Source of the DNA: Hydrocarboniphaga effusa AP103
Lineage (GTDB): Bacteria; Pseudomonadota; Gammaproteobacteria; Nevskiales; Nevskiaceae
Reading direction: 5' to 3'
Assembly (NCBI RefSeq): GCF_000271305.1
Contig: NZ_AKGD01000003.1
Span: forward strand, 310,001 to 374,000
Length of the DNA: 64,000 bases
The position numbers were made by a program, and so were the translations under genes. Under the pieces are notes generated by a model. It ran no database searches, was not told the DNA's origin, and worked only from the letters and a program-made list of their open reading frames with translations. This document shows positions 31,856 through 41,069 of this stretch, one piece after another (position 1 is the stretch's first letter; every line of letters begins with the position of its first letter).

Positions 31856-32731
31856 ATGAGCAAACTCACGCCGCAGCAGGGCACCATCGTCGCCAACGGC
31901 CTGGAGTTCGCGTTCCTCGAACTCGGCGAAGGTCCGCTGGTGCTCTGCCTGCACGGTTTTCCGGATCGCGCCGAGAGCTTCGTGCCGCTGCTGCGCGCGC
32001 TCGCCGACGCGGGCTATCGGGCGGTGGCGCCGTATCTGCGCGGTTATGCGCCGAGCGGCTTCGCGCCGGACGGCGACTACGGCATCGGCATGCTCGCCCA
32101 GGACGTGATCGCGCTGATCGACCATTTCGGCGCCGACCGCGCCAGCGTGGTCGGGCACGACTGGGGCGCGGTCGCCGGCTACGCGGCGGCGAACCTGCGG
32201 CCCGACCGGGTCGATCGCCTCGTCACCGCGGCGGTTCCGCATCTGCGCCGCTTCCTGCTGCGGCCGAGCTTCGCGCAGCTGTCGCGCTCCTCGTACATGC
32301 TCGCGTTCCAGTGGCCGAACGCCGAGCGCAAGCTCATGCGCAACGACTTCGCCGATCTGGAGCGGCGCATTTCGCGCTGGTCGCCGGGTTGGATGTTCGC
32401 CCAGCAGGACTGGTGGATCGCGCTCAAGAGCGCGTTTCGCGAGCCGCGCCGGCTGTCCGCGGCGCTGGCGTATTACCGGGCACTCGGACGGCTCGTCGTC
32501 GATGCCGATCTGTGGCGACTCGCGACGGCGCCGGTCAGCGTGCCGACGCGCGTCATCTACGGCTCGCGCGACGGCTGCATCGGCGCCGAGATGTTCGCCA
32601 ACCAGGATCACCTGTTCACCGCCGGGCTCGATCTGCAACGCGTCGAGGCTGGGCATTTCATGCATCAGGAGCGGCCCGAGGAATTCGCCCGGCTGGTGCT
32701 CGAGTTCCTGCGGCCCGAAGCGGCCGCCTGA
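31856..32731 (+). CDS. Alpha/beta hydrolase, epoxide hydrolase-like
   Basis: 291 residues, cytoplasmic (no signal). The ATG at 31856 has AGGGA upstream. HGFPD forms the oxyanion site, GHDWGA carries the aspartate nucleophile typical of epoxide hydrolases and haloalkane dehalogenases, and GHFMHQE near the C-terminus supplies the general-base His. The lid region includes RSSYMLAFQWPNAERKL. It lies divergent from kynU, so a shared regulatory region is possible. Its substrate is not known and dehalogenase activity cannot be excluded. Confidence 0.85.
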   Translation: MSKLTPQQGTIVANGLEFAFLELGEGPLVLCLHGFPDRAESFVPLLRALADAGYRAVAPYLRGYAPSGFAPDGDYGIGMLAQDVIALIDHFGADRASVVGHDWGAVAGYAAANLRPDRVDRLVTAAVPHLRRFLLRPSFAQLSRSSYMLAFQWPNAERKLMRNDFADLERRISRWSPGWMFAQQDWWIALKSAFREPRRLSAALAYYRALGRLVVDADLWRLATAPVSVPTRVIYGSRDGCIGAEMFANQDHLFTAGLDLQRVEAGHFMHQERPEEFARLVLEFLRPEAAA

Positions 32732-32810
32732 TCCAGGCCAGTTCGCAGGGCGGGCCCAGACCGGCCGTCATCGCTCGGGTCTACCGCAGCAGCGGCGGGT
32801 CTCGACCGCC

Positions 32811-33398
32811 CTATTCCGAGGGCGCTTCTTCGCCGCCGAGGCCACCGAACGCGAGCTGGCTCGCGTGCTCGCGCAGGTCCGCCGGCCAGCCGGCGATGAG
32901 GTCGCCGAAGCGCTGCGCGTCGTTGGCGAACAGGGCGCGGGTGGCCTCCTCGTAGCCGGGCAGATCGCCTGCCAGCGCGAGCATGAAGTGATAGGCGCGC
33001 TCCTGCGCCCGGCGCTGCCGATCCTTGTCGCCATTGGCCCGGCGTGCGGCTTCGACGAGTTTGCGCAGCGCCACCGACGCGCCGCCGGGCTGGGTCGCGA
33101 GCCAATCCCAATGCCGCGGCAGCAAGGTCACTTCGCGGGCGATGACGCCGAGCCTGGGGCGCCCACGGCCCCGCGCTTCGGCTGCGGGCTCGCGGGTGGC
33201 GAAGCGGGCCGCGACCTGCTGGTCGGAGCCGCGCGTATCGACTTCGACCGTTTGGCCGGTCCGGTCGTCGAAAGTCAGTACCGAGGCGGCGGCATTGGAC
33301 TCGATCGCCTGCTTCACCGCGAGCGCGTTGGCCTGCAGCGAGCCACTCGCGATCCGGCGATGGCCGTCGAAACTCGTATAAGTAAGTACAGGGGCCAC
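32811..33398 (-). CDS. DUF2239 family protein
   Basis: 195 residues. YTSFDGHRRIASGSL at the N-terminus and RPRLGVIAREVTLLPRHWDW in the middle are characteristic of DUF2239, a family without known function. There is no signal peptide or membrane segment. It converges with the epoxide-hydrolase-like gene (about 80 bases apart) and is preceded by three operator-like palindromes at 33402-33476, so it is probably regulated by an unlinked transcription factor. Confidence 0.88.
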   Translation of the reverse strand: MAPVLTYTSFDGHRRIASGSLQANALAVKQAIESNAAASVLTFDDRTGQTVEVDTRGSDQQVAARFATREPAAEARGRGRPRLGVIAREVTLLPRHWDWLATQPGGASVALRKLVEAARRANGDKDRQRRAQERAYHFMLALAGDLPGYEEATRALFANDAQRFGDLIAGWPADLREHASQLAFGGLGGEEAPSE

Positions 33399-33401
33399 TT
33401 T

Positions 33402-33476
33402 TTGCTCCGGGTAAAAATTTCGGAGCGGATATTGCCCGGGTGAAAATGTCCTGTCAATTACATCCGGGTGTAAATG
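33402..33476. promoter_or_regulatory. Three operator-like imperfect palindromes centred on CCGG
   Basis: Three sites share CCGGGTNNAAAT: at 33407 (CCGGGTAAAAAT), 33436 (CCGGGTGAAAAT) and 33464 (CCGGGTGTAAAT), spaced 29 and 28 bases apart. Each extends into an imperfect dyad, the best being TTACATCCGGGTGTAA at 33459-33474. The arrangement between DUF2239 and the TonB receptor genes is what several binding sites for a dimeric (TetR-like) repressor would look like. No such regulator gene is adjacent. Confidence 0.5.
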
Positions 33477-33627
33477 AGCGTTGCCGACGTTCCCGCATTT
33501 GAGGCCGGGAAAGTCGATGAGCCTGCGCCGCTCGAGCGGCTACGGGCTCAGCACGTGGGCGCGCCGTTCAAACATTTGTTGGGCGCGGACGGCGGACCGG
33601 AGTGCCTAGAGTGTGGCGGATGCTTTC

Positions 33628-33632
33628 AGGGA
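33628..33632 (+). promoter_or_regulatory. Ribosome binding site favouring the GTG start of the TonB receptor
   Basis: AGGGA is seven bases before the GTG at 33640, better placed than the GGAG ten bases before the alternative GTG at 33613. Confidence 0.5.
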
Positions 33633-33639
33633 TGAAGTC

Positions 33640-36024
33640 GTGCGCAGATTCGGCGGGTGTGGGGCTGGGTGCGGGATATCGATCGGACTGGTGTTTGCGG
33701 GTCTGCTCGCGACCTTCGCGACCTTCGCGACCGCCGCGCAGGACGAGCCGCTGGAGACGATCGCAGTGAGTCTGCCGGTCGAACAGGCGCCACCGGGTCG
33801 CAGCGAGGTATCCAATGCCGCCGTGCTCGAAGAAGTGGTGGTGACCGCGCAGCGGCGCGAGGAACCGCTGCAGGACGTGCCGGTGTCGGTCAGCAGTTTC
33901 AGCGCGGAGCAGCTGCAATCCGCCGGCGTGGTGAGCACCAGTGATCTGGGGCGCATCACGCCGGGGCTGCAGTTCACCGACATCATGGGCGCGAGCAATA
34001 TTTTCATGCGCGGGGTGGGCACCGATTCGTTCGTGCTCTCGGCCGATCCGAGCGTCGCCACCTATGTCGACGGCGTTTACGTGCCGGCGCAGCTCGGCTT
34101 GCTGACCACGCTCGGCGGCGTCGAGCGCATCGAAGTGCTCAAAGGTCCGCAAGGCACCTTGTTCGGGCGCAATTCCACGGCCGGCGCGATCAACGTGGTG
34201 TTCAAAACGCCCGGCGCGGAGCGCGAGCTGTCGATGATGGCCGAGCGGCGCAACTTCAACGGCACGCTGCTGCAAGCCTATGCGGCGACGCCGATCGGCG
34301 ATGATTTTTCCGTCGGCGCGGCCTTGCAGTGGGTCGAGCAGGATTCGTATTTCCGCATGGCCGGCGAGCCGCTGGGCTTGCTGGAGCTGCCGCCTGCAGG
34401 TGGCGTGCCGGGCGACCGGATTCGCGCCGGGCGCATCAAGCTGCGCTGGACTCCGCGTGACGATCTCGATGTCGTCGTCGCCGGTTTTCGCACGATGATG
34501 TCCGGCACCAGCAGTACGGTCGCGGAGCTGCGCGATCCGAGCCTGCTCGCGACGCTGCTCGGCATTCGTGCGGGCCAGACCGATTACGAGCTGCATCGCA
34601 ACGAGCCGATCGAAGCGGCGGTGAACCACAGCTCGATCAGCGCCGACCTGCGCTGGCAGGCGCGGCTCGCCGATGTGCGCCTGATCGCCGCGTATCAGAA
34701 GCTCGTCACCGTCGATGGGCTCATCGACTACGACTACTCGCGCAAGGACATCATCTCGTTCAACTCGGGCAACTCGCCGACGCGGCAGACAACGGCGGAG
34801 CTGCAATTCGCATCGAACGACGCAAGCGCGTGGTCCGACCGGCTCGACTGGATCGCCGGCCTTTACTACCTGCATGCGCAGGCCGGTTTCGATCCGGTGG
34901 ACGCGGAGTTCTTCGGCAGCGGCATTCCGTTGCCGATCATCAACCAGATGCCGGGCTTGCAGGACCTGCTGTCGCCCTTGGCCTTGGGCTTGCAGGCCGC
35001 GGCTTACAGCGTGCTCGAAACCAACAGCTACTCGGCTTACGGACAAGGCACCTGGCACTTCGACGATCGCTTCTCGATGACCGTGGGCTTACGCTACCAG
35101 GACGAAAGCCGATTCCTGATCAAGCAGAAAACCTCGGTGTTTTCGCCATTGCCCGATCACACCGAACTCACGCCGCTGAATTTCAACGCGCCCGAAGTCT
35201 GGCAGGACAGCACCTCGCAAAAACTCTCTTTGCAATGGAAGACCGGCGTGGACAGCCTGCTGTTCGTGTCCTATGGCAAGGGCGTCAAGAGCGGGACGTA
35301 CAACCTCGGCAATCTGTTCGTGCCGCCCGAGTACGTGCAGCCCGAGCGCGTGCAGAGCTACGAGATCGGGCTCAAGTCGCTGCTGCTCGATCGCAGCCTG
35401 CGCTTGAACGCGGCGCTGTTCTGGAGCGAGATCGAAGATCCGCAGACCTCGTTCATCGCCATCTTCGGCAGCGGATCGATCATGCTCGAAAACGCCGGCC
35501 ATGCGCGCTCGCGCGGAGCCGAGCTCGAATTGCAGGCGCTGCCGATGCCTCGGCTCGATCCGGGCTTCTCGCTCAAGCTGAGCGCCTGCCTCGTCGATGC
35601 CCTCTACACCGACTATCGCCACGCCAGCGGCTACGATCCGACCACGGGTTTGTTTCGTCGCAACGCCTTCGATCTGAGCGGCAACCAAGTGCCGCGCTCG
35701 CCGCGACTGAGCGGCAATCTGGGCCTGGTGCAGAACATCGAAGTGGGCAGCAACGGCGAGATCGAGATCGGTGCCGATGTCTATTACAACGGCGGCTTCT
35801 ATTACACCTCGCAGAATTTCGAGAGCGGGCAGCAGAAGGCGTATTCGCTGCTCAACGCGCGCATCGGGTATCGCTATCGGCCCTGGGGGCTCGGTATCAC
35901 CGCGTTCGGCATCAATCTCGACGACGAGACCTACAGCTACGCCGGCATCACCGCCGATTTCGGAACCGCGATCACGCTGGCTCCGCCGCGTACGTACGGT
36001 CTACGGTTGAATCTCGATTTCTGA
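33640..36024 (+). CDS. TonB-dependent outer-membrane receptor
   Basis: 794 residues from GTG 33640 (803 from GTG 33613). The chosen start gives a Sec signal (RRFGG n-region, hydrophobic core, ATAAQ). The mature protein has a TonB-box-like ETIAVS, then the plug domain (EEVVVTAQRREEPLQDVPVS and ERIEVLKGPQGTLFGRNSTA) and a 22-strand barrel ending in LRLNLDF with a terminal Phe. This is the type common for siderophores, vitamins or plant-derived compounds; nothing nearby shows the ligand. It is followed after 17 bases by a MAPEG gene. Confidence 0.92.
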   Translation: MRRFGGCGAGCGISIGLVFAGLLATFATFATAAQDEPLETIAVSLPVEQAPPGRSEVSNAAVLEEVVVTAQRREEPLQDVPVSVSSFSAEQLQSAGVVSTSDLGRITPGLQFTDIMGASNIFMRGVGTDSFVLSADPSVATYVDGVYVPAQLGLLTTLGGVERIEVLKGPQGTLFGRNSTAGAINVVFKTPGAERELSMMAERRNFNGTLLQAYAATPIGDDFSVGAALQWVEQDSYFRMAGEPLGLLELPPAGGVPGDRIRAGRIKLRWTPRDDLDVVVAGFRTMMSGTSSTVAELRDPSLLATLLGIRAGQTDYELHRNEPIEAAVNHSSISADLRWQARLADVRLIAAYQKLVTVDGLIDYDYSRKDIISFNSGNSPTRQTTAELQFASNDASAWSDRLDWIAGLYYLHAQAGFDPVDAEFFGSGIPLPIINQMPGLQDLLSPLALGLQAAAYSVLETNSYSAYGQGTWHFDDRFSMTVGLRYQDESRFLIKQKTSVFSPLPDHTELTPLNFNAPEVWQDSTSQKLSLQWKTGVDSLLFVSYGKGVKSGTYNLGNLFVPPEYVQPERVQSYEIGLKSLLLDRSLRLNAALFWSEIEDPQTSFIAIFGSGSIMLENAGHARSRGAELELQALPMPRLDPGFSLKLSACLVDALYTDYRHASGYDPTTGLFRRNAFDLSGNQVPRSPRLSGNLGLVQNIEVGSNGEIEIGADVYYNGGFYYTSQNFESGQQKAYSLLNARIGYRYRPWGLGITAFGINLDDETYSYAGITADFGTAITLAPPRTYGLRLNLDF

Positions 36025-36041
36025 GACTTGGGGGGAAGTGG

Positions 36042-36464
36042 ATGGAACGCGATGCGATTTTCTGGCCGATGCTGGCGCTCGTTGCGCTGACATTGGGCGT
36101 GCTGCTGATGATCCCGTTTCATCGCCTGCGCTCGGGCTTTCGCGGCGAAGTGTGGTTCGACGACTTCAAGCTCGGCGAATCGGAGCGCGTGCCGGACCGC
36201 GTGCGCCTGCCCAATCGCAATTACATGAACCTGCTGGAACTGCCGCTGCTGTTCTACGTGTTCTGCCTGGCCAGCTATGTTCGTGGCCAGGTCGACGAGG
36301 CGGCGGTGACGATGGCCTGGATCTACGTCGGGCTACGCGTGCTGCACAGTGCGGTGCATTTGAGCATCAACCATGTGCCGCTGCGCCTGATCGCGTTCGC
36401 TGCGAGCAACGTCGTGCTCACGCTCATGTGGCTGCGATTCGCGCTGGCGCTCGCCGCGTCATGA
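36042..36464 (+). CDS. MAPEG family integral membrane protein
   Basis: 140 residues with four hydrophobic segments. NYMNLLELPLLFYVFCLA and LRVLHSAVHLSINHVPLRL are the usual MAPEG motifs (membrane-associated proteins of eicosanoid and glutathione metabolism). Bacterial members are mostly uncharacterised; some have glutathione transferase activity. The ATG has a GGGGGGAAG ribosome site and lies 17 bases after the TonB receptor, so the two are probably co-transcribed. Confidence 0.88.
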   Translation: MERDAIFWPMLALVALTLGVLLMIPFHRLRSGFRGEVWFDDFKLGESERVPDRVRLPNRNYMNLLELPLLFYVFCLASYVRGQVDEAAVTMAWIYVGLRVLHSAVHLSINHVPLRLIAFAASNVVLTLMWLRFALALAAS

Positions 36465-36529
36465 GCCCTTGGTGCTTGGTGCTTGGGGTGCGCGACGCGC
36501 CGTAAACCACCATCAAGCAATTCAGCCGC

Positions 36530-38191
36530 TCAATTCGGGCGCCTGCTCGACAGCCGCTGCGCGGCACCCAGCCGGTTGCTCACGCCGAGCTTCTGAAACA
36601 GTTTCCACAAATGCCAGCGCACGGTTTGTTCGCTCAGGTGAATGCGCTGGGTGATCTGACGGTTCGACAGGCCTTCGAGCAGCGCAGCGCCGATCTGTTC
36701 TTCGCGCGGCGACAGCGGCTCGGCCGGCGCCCCGGCTTCGGCGGCCGCTTCGACCGCCACTCCGGTGAGCCGGGCCAGTCGCAACAGTCGCTCGTCGCGG
36801 TTGCCGGATGCTTCGAGCAAGCCGCGCAAGGCATCGCCGAACATCGGCTGCAAGGCAGGCGCGAGCGAGGCCAGCGAGCCCAGGCGCTCTCGCAGCATGG
36901 GCGCGGTGATCAGCCGGGTGACGCTGCGCCGGGCCTGTAGCGAATTGCCGGTGTGCTGTTCGACGCGCGCCTTCATGAGCAGCGCCATGAACAACCGGCT
37001 TTCCTGTTGGCGGTCCTCGGCCTCACGCACCATTTTGCGAAGGGCCGCGAGCGCGATCGCCGACGGATTGCGCTGGGCCAAGGTGAGCAGCTTGAGCAAT
37101 GCCAGCACGTCCGGCGGCCCGTCGATGCCGCTGTAGTCTCCGCAGACGGCGGCGACGCGCACGCGTTCGAGCGTGAGCAGCTGGTCCCAGAAACGCCAAT
37201 CGCCCGCGGGTCGTTCGAGATCGGGCCGGGCGAGCAAAGCCGCAGCCTGGTGCGCGCGTCCAAGCGCCATCAGCGCGCGTGCGGCGACGAAGCGGTCGAT
37301 CAGCAACATCACCGGCAGGCGCGGCGAAGGACGCCGGCCTTCGATGCGGTCCATCGCGTCGGCCAGCGCGGCTTCGATGTCGCCGCGTTCGAAAGCCGTG
37401 AAATTGCGGGCCACATCGAGCGAGGCTCGCGTCTCGGGCGCCTGCGCCAGCCGCGGGGCCGCTTCGTCGAACGCGGCATCGAGCAGGGCGGCGGCGTCGT
37501 TCACGCGGCCGCTCAAGGCCTTCATGCAGCCGGCGCAGACGGCGGCCGAGACCATGCCGTGTTCGAAGCGCACGCGACGAAAGATGCGCAAGGCCGCGAG
37601 CGCTTCGCGTTCGGCCTCGCGCGTGCGATCGAGCATGGACAACGCGAGCGCTTCGTTGACGGCGACGGTGGCGAACTCGTGGTCGGGCGCGCGCGCAAAG
37701 CGCGTTCGCCAATCGTCCGCGAGTCGCAAGGCGTCTTCGGAGCGACCGCCGAACGCGGCCTGCGCCACGCGCATCATGGCGATCCAGCTGTACATGCCGT
37801 CGCGCGGATCGGGCCGGTCGAACGGCGCGCGCTGATGCTCGACGAGAAAGCTGCGGTTTTCGCGCAGCAGGGCCGGAACACGTTGCTCGAGTTCATCGAG
37901 CCGCAGCGCGGCGATGCGCAGGTGCAGCTGCATGGTCAGCGCGTAGATGCTCGCGGCTTCGAGCTGTGGCCAATGCCGGTAGCGCTGGCTGCCGATGCGC
38001 TCGATCGCCTCGAAGAAGCCCTCGAACTCGGCTGCGCCGCAGACCATGCCGACCCAGCCATGAGCGAGCAGTTCGGCGGCCAGATCGTCGAGCCCATGAT
38101 CCAGCGCCAGCCTCACCGCCTGGCCGACCCGATCGCGCGCGAGCAGGCCGCGGGCCTGGGCTTGGATGTCGGCGGAGGTCATCAGGCTCAT
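36530..38191 (-). CDS. LuxR-type transcriptional regulator with TPR-like helical region
   Basis: 553 residues. The C-terminus (about residues 495-550: LSPREEQIGAALLEGLSNRQ, LSEQTVRWHLWKLFQKLGVS) is a GerE/LuxR helix-turn-helix. The rest is alpha-helical repeats like the C-terminal part of MalT-type LAL regulators, but the 300-400 residue N-terminal ATPase with its Walker A is absent and the ORF starts directly in helical repeats. It converges with the MAPEG gene. Targets are unknown; the protein may sense through its helical repeats instead of ATP. Confidence 0.85.
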   Translation of the reverse strand: MSLMTSADIQAQARGLLARDRVGQAVRLALDHGLDDLAAELLAHGWVGMVCGAAEFEGFFEAIERIGSQRYRHWPQLEAASIYALTMQLHLRIAALRLDELEQRVPALLRENRSFLVEHQRAPFDRPDPRDGMYSWIAMMRVAQAAFGGRSEDALRLADDWRTRFARAPDHEFATVAVNEALALSMLDRTREAEREALAALRIFRRVRFEHGMVSAAVCAGCMKALSGRVNDAAALLDAAFDEAAPRLAQAPETRASLDVARNFTAFERGDIEAALADAMDRIEGRRPSPRLPVMLLIDRFVAARALMALGRAHQAAALLARPDLERPAGDWRFWDQLLTLERVRVAAVCGDYSGIDGPPDVLALLKLLTLAQRNPSAIALAALRKMVREAEDRQQESRLFMALLMKARVEQHTGNSLQARRSVTRLITAPMLRERLGSLASLAPALQPMFGDALRGLLEASGNRDERLLRLARLTGVAVEAAAEAGAPAEPLSPREEQIGAALLEGLSNRQITQRIHLSEQTVRWHLWKLFQKLGVSNRLGAAQRLSSRRPN

Positions 38192-38234
38192 GCGGAAATC
38201 GCCAGCAAGAGCCGTGCACGAATCGCAGAAAGCA

Positions 38235-38262
38235 AAACGGCGCCGGAGTGCCGGCGCCGTTT
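38235..38262 (-). terminator. Terminator after the DUF4399 gene
   Basis: A perfect 12-bp stem (AAACGGCGCCGG / CCGGCGCCGTTT) with a four-base loop lies 34 bases downstream of the DUF4399 stop. On the minus strand TTTTGCTTTC follows, a weak U-tract. Confidence 0.65.
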
Positions 38263-38295
38263 GTACAGCTTGCTTCCGATGCTTGAGTCAGCGTC

Positions 38296-38796
38296 TTACT
38301 TGACGGTGATCGTGATCACTTCCGACTGCACGCTCGGGTTGAACGGCTGGTGCTTCCAGTCGCCGAGCACGAGTTGCAGCTTGTGCGTGCCGGGCTTGAG
38401 CGCGAGCTGGGTTTCGGTCTGCCCCGCGCCGAAGTGCTTGATCTGGTCGGTCATCGGCAGCGGGGCGGCGAAATCGACCGTCGGCGCATCGATCAGCAGG
38501 TGATGGTGACCGACGTTGGCGACGTCCTTGATACCGGCCGGGGCGACGCCCATACCGGACAACCCGAAGACGACGGTCACCGGGCTGGTGACGGTGTCGC
38601 CATCCTTGGGCGAGATGATGTAAGCCCTGGCGCCAGCCGGCGATGCGGTCGGCAGGTTGAGCTTCTCGGCCGCGTAGTTGCCGGCCTGCTGCTTGGCCAT
38701 GTTCTTGTAGTCGGCGTACTTGTCGGTCTTCTCGGCCGCCAGCACGGGCGTGGCGAGCAGCGTCAGCAGCGACAGCGTGGCGAAGTAGGACTTCAT
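38296..38796 (-). CDS. DUF4399 periplasmic protein
   Basis: 166 residues from an ATG preceded by AAGGAG at ideal spacing. A Sec signal ends at VLA|AEKT. The DUF4399 part spans about residues 55-166 and includes [37 protein letters not shown] and LPLTTGTHTLQLVLGD-like [19 protein letters not shown]. The His triplet is conserved in the family, but no function is known. It stands alone between two terminator-like or promoter regions. Confidence 0.85.
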   Translation of the reverse strand: MKSYFATLSLLTLLATPVLAAEKTDKYADYKNMAKQQAGNYAAEKLNLPTASPAGARAYIISPKDGDTVTSPVTVVFGLSGMGVAPAGIKDVANVGHHHLLIDAPTVDFAAPLPMTDQIKHFGAGQTETQLALKPGTHKLQLVLGDWKHQPFNPSVQSEVITITVK

Positions 38797-38932
38797 CCGG
38801 CACTCCTTGGATCGGGGTTGGGGGGAATTCGGTGGGGGACGTGAGAAAGGCATCATACCGATGCCGGCCGGCGCAGGTCGCAGACCCGCCCTGAAGGGCG
38901 TGCGGAAGCACCCCGATGTCGGACCGGTAATT

Positions 38933-38961
38933 TTGTCAATAAGCGGACATCTGTCTATACT
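38933..38961 (+). promoter_or_regulatory. Sigma-70 promoter of rhlE
   Basis: TTGTCA and TATACT are separated by exactly 17 bases, close to consensus in both hexamers. The predicted start of transcription near 38968 leaves a leader of about 184 bases before rhlE. Confidence 0.75.
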
Positions 38962-38967
38962 GCACCC

Positions 38968-39151
38968 CACTTGTGTCAGGCGCCCACCGGTTGGCGCCAC
39001 GAGCAAAGCCCCAAACCACGGGCCTGCTCACTCCACGCAAGGCTCGCGGTCCGCTCCTTTCGCGGCTTCCTCGATACCCACTCATTGCGGCCTGAACCGG
39101 TTCGCCCACGCATCAGTCGTGGCCCAGGCGCGTTCAGGAGTTACCAACTAC
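38968..39151 (+). other. Long 5' leader of rhlE
   Basis: Between the promoter and the rhlE start there is no credible small gene. The leader begins with a near-perfect 20-base palindrome (GGCGCC...GGCGCC, 38979-38998) that would fold into a hairpin at the very 5' end of the mRNA. Long structured leaders are known for cold-shock-induced DEAD-box helicases; that role here is inference. Confidence 0.45.
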
Positions 39152-40969
39152 ATGCTGTTCACCGATCTGGGCCTCGACGAAGGCCTGCTGCGCGCTGTTG
39201 CTGCCGAAGGCTATACCCAGCCGACGCCGATCCAGGCGCAAGCCATCCCGGTCATTCTGCAGGGAGGCGATCTGCTCGCCGCCGCGCAGACCGGCACCGG
39301 CAAGACCGCGGCCTTCACGCTGCCCTTGCTGCACCGACTCATCCAGCGCCGCGCCCAAGGCGTTTCCGGCGCGCCGAAGAAGCCGCTCGCGCTGGTGCTG
39401 ACGCCGACTCGCGAACTTGCCGCGCAGGTCGCGCAGAGCGTGCGCACCTACGGCGGCCATCTGCCGCTCAAGACCACCGTGATCTTCGGCGGCGTGAGCA
39501 TCAACCCGCAGATCGACGTGCTGCGCCACGGCGTCGACATCCTCGTCGCCACTCCGGGCCGCCTGCTCGACCACGTCGGCCAGCGCACCATCGATCTGTC
39601 GGCGGTCGAAATGCTGATCCTCGACGAAGCCGACCGCATGCTCGACATGGGCTTCATCCACGACATCAAGCGCGTGATCGCAACGCTGCCGAAGCAGCGC
39701 CAGAACCTGATGTTCTCGGCGACGTTCTCCGACGACATCCGCAAGCTCGCGCACGGCTTCCTCAACAACCCCGCCACCATCGACATCGCCCCGCGCAACG
39801 CCGCGGCCGACACCGTCGAGCAGCGCGTGGTCTACGTCGACAAGGGCCGCAAGAGCGAGCTGCTGTCGTACCTGATCTCGAGCGGCAACTGGCAGCAGAC
39901 GCTGGTCTTCACGCGCACCAAGCACGGGGCCAATCGTCTCGTCGAAAAGCTGCAGAAGTGGAACATCAGCTCGGCCGCGCTGCACGGCAACAAGAGCCAG
40001 AACGCGCGCACCAAGGCGCTCGCCGAGTTCAAGGCCGGAACGGTCCGCACACTGGTCGCCACCGATATCGCGGCGCGCGGCCTGGACATCGAGCAGCTGC
40101 CACACGTGGTCAATTTCGAGTTGCCGAACGTGCCGGAAGACTACGTGCACCGCATCGGCCGCACCGGTCGTGCGGGCGCGGGCGGCGAGGCGATCTCGCT
40201 GGTTTCGGCCGACGAGATGGACGAGCTCAAGGCTATCCGCAAGCTGCTCAGGAAGGAGCTGCCGGGCTTCATGGTCGAAGGCTTCGAACTCGGCAGCAAG
40301 AGCCTGAACCCGGAGCCCGAAGAAGCCCCGCGTCCGCCGATGCAGCCGCGTCACGGCCAGCGCCGCGGCGGCGGTCAGGGGCAGCGCAGCGACCAGCCGC
40401 GCCGAGCCCACGGTGGGGGTGGCAACGGTGGCGGTCAGCGCCAGGCCGAGGGCCGCGATGGCCGCGGTGGCGAGCGCCGTCATGGCGAGCAGCGGTCGGA
40501 TCGGCGCTCCGAAGCGCGTCCGGGTGGGCGTTCACATGGGCGTCCCGACGGCCGCCCGAACGCGAACGGCCGTCCAGGTGGTCGCCCGCCGCAGCAGAAC
40601 ACGGCTCCGCGGGCGCAGATCGACGACGACAACATCGGCAATACGCGTCTTCCCGAACCGGTGTTGCAGGACGAAGGCCTCGAGAGCGGGCCCAGCATCA
40701 ACGTGAACCGGGCTCCCGAGTGGGATCACGCTCATCGCCCGTTCCGCGGTCGCGGTGGCCATGGCGGCGGTGGCGGCGCTCCTCGTGGAAACGGTGGTGG
40801 CGGACAGCGCCGCGGCAATGGCGGTGGCCAAGGGCAGGGGCGTCCGCAGGGTAGTAACGGCGGAGGCGGCCAGGGCCGCCCTCGCGGCGAGGCGGATGGA
40901 AACCGTGCCGATGGCGGCAACTCGCGTCCGGGCGGTGGCAATCGCGGCAACTACCGCGGCCCGCGCTGA
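39152..40969 (+). CDS. rhlE: DEAD-box ATP-dependent RNA helicase RhlE
   Basis: 605 residues. The helicase core occupies about residues 1-380: AQTGTGKT (45-52), [34 protein letters not shown] and [10 protein letters not shown]. The remaining 220 residues are a low-complexity Arg/Gly/Gln-rich tail, as in long RhlE proteins, that would bind RNA nonspecifically and can promote condensate formation. The ATG at 39152 has AGGAG upstream. It acts in ribosome assembly and RNA turnover, especially in the cold. It is monocistronic, with a strong promoter and a bidirectional terminator. Confidence 0.95.
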   Translation: MLFTDLGLDEGLLRAVAAEGYTQPTPIQAQAIPVILQGGDLLAAAQTGTGKTAAFTLPLLHRLIQRRAQGVSGAPKKPLALVLTPTRELAAQVAQSVRTYGGHLPLKTTVIFGGVSINPQIDVLRHGVDILVATPGRLLDHVGQRTIDLSAVEMLILDEADRMLDMGFIHDIKRVIATLPKQRQNLMFSATFSDDIRKLAHGFLNNPATIDIAPRNAAADTVEQRVVYVDKGRKSELLSYLISSGNWQQTLVFTRTKHGANRLVEKLQKWNISSAALHGNKSQNARTKALAEFKAGTVRTLVATDIAARGLDIEQLPHVVNFELPNVPEDYVHRIGRTGRAGAGGEAISLVSADEMDELKAIRKLLRKELPGFMVEGFELGSKSLNPEPEEAPRPPMQPRHGQRRGGGQGQRSDQPRRAHGGGGNGGGQRQAEGRDGRGGERRHGEQRSDRRSEARPGGRSHGRPDGRPNANGRPGGRPPQQNTAPRAQIDDDNIGNTRLPEPVLQDEGLESGPSINVNRAPEWDHAHRPFRGRGGHGGGGGAPRGNGGGGQRRGNGGGQGQGRPQGSNGGGGQGRPRGEADGNRADGGNSRPGGGNRGNYRGPR

Positions 40970-40981
40970 GCGAACGCGCCA

Positions 40982-41019
40982 ACAGAAAAATGGCGGCCCG
41001 ATGGCCGCCATTTTTCTGT
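40982..41019. terminator. Bidirectional terminator between rhlE and rpiA
   Basis: A perfect 16-bp inverted repeat (ACAGAAAAATGGCGGC / GCCGCCATTTTTCTGT) with a six-base loop gives a GC stem flanked by A5 and T5 tracts, so it can end transcription from both convergent genes. Confidence 0.9.
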
Positions 41020-41069
41020 CCGCCGCAGGGGTGGGCCAGCGCGGAAGCGCGCAAGCCCCCGGTCGGGCT

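Noticed and set aside
33474..33635. 53-codon plus-strand frame starting at an ATG in the third CCGGG box
   Set aside because: No ribosome site, no recognisable similarity, and it overlaps the TonB receptor start; two close Cys pairs near its end are not enough support.
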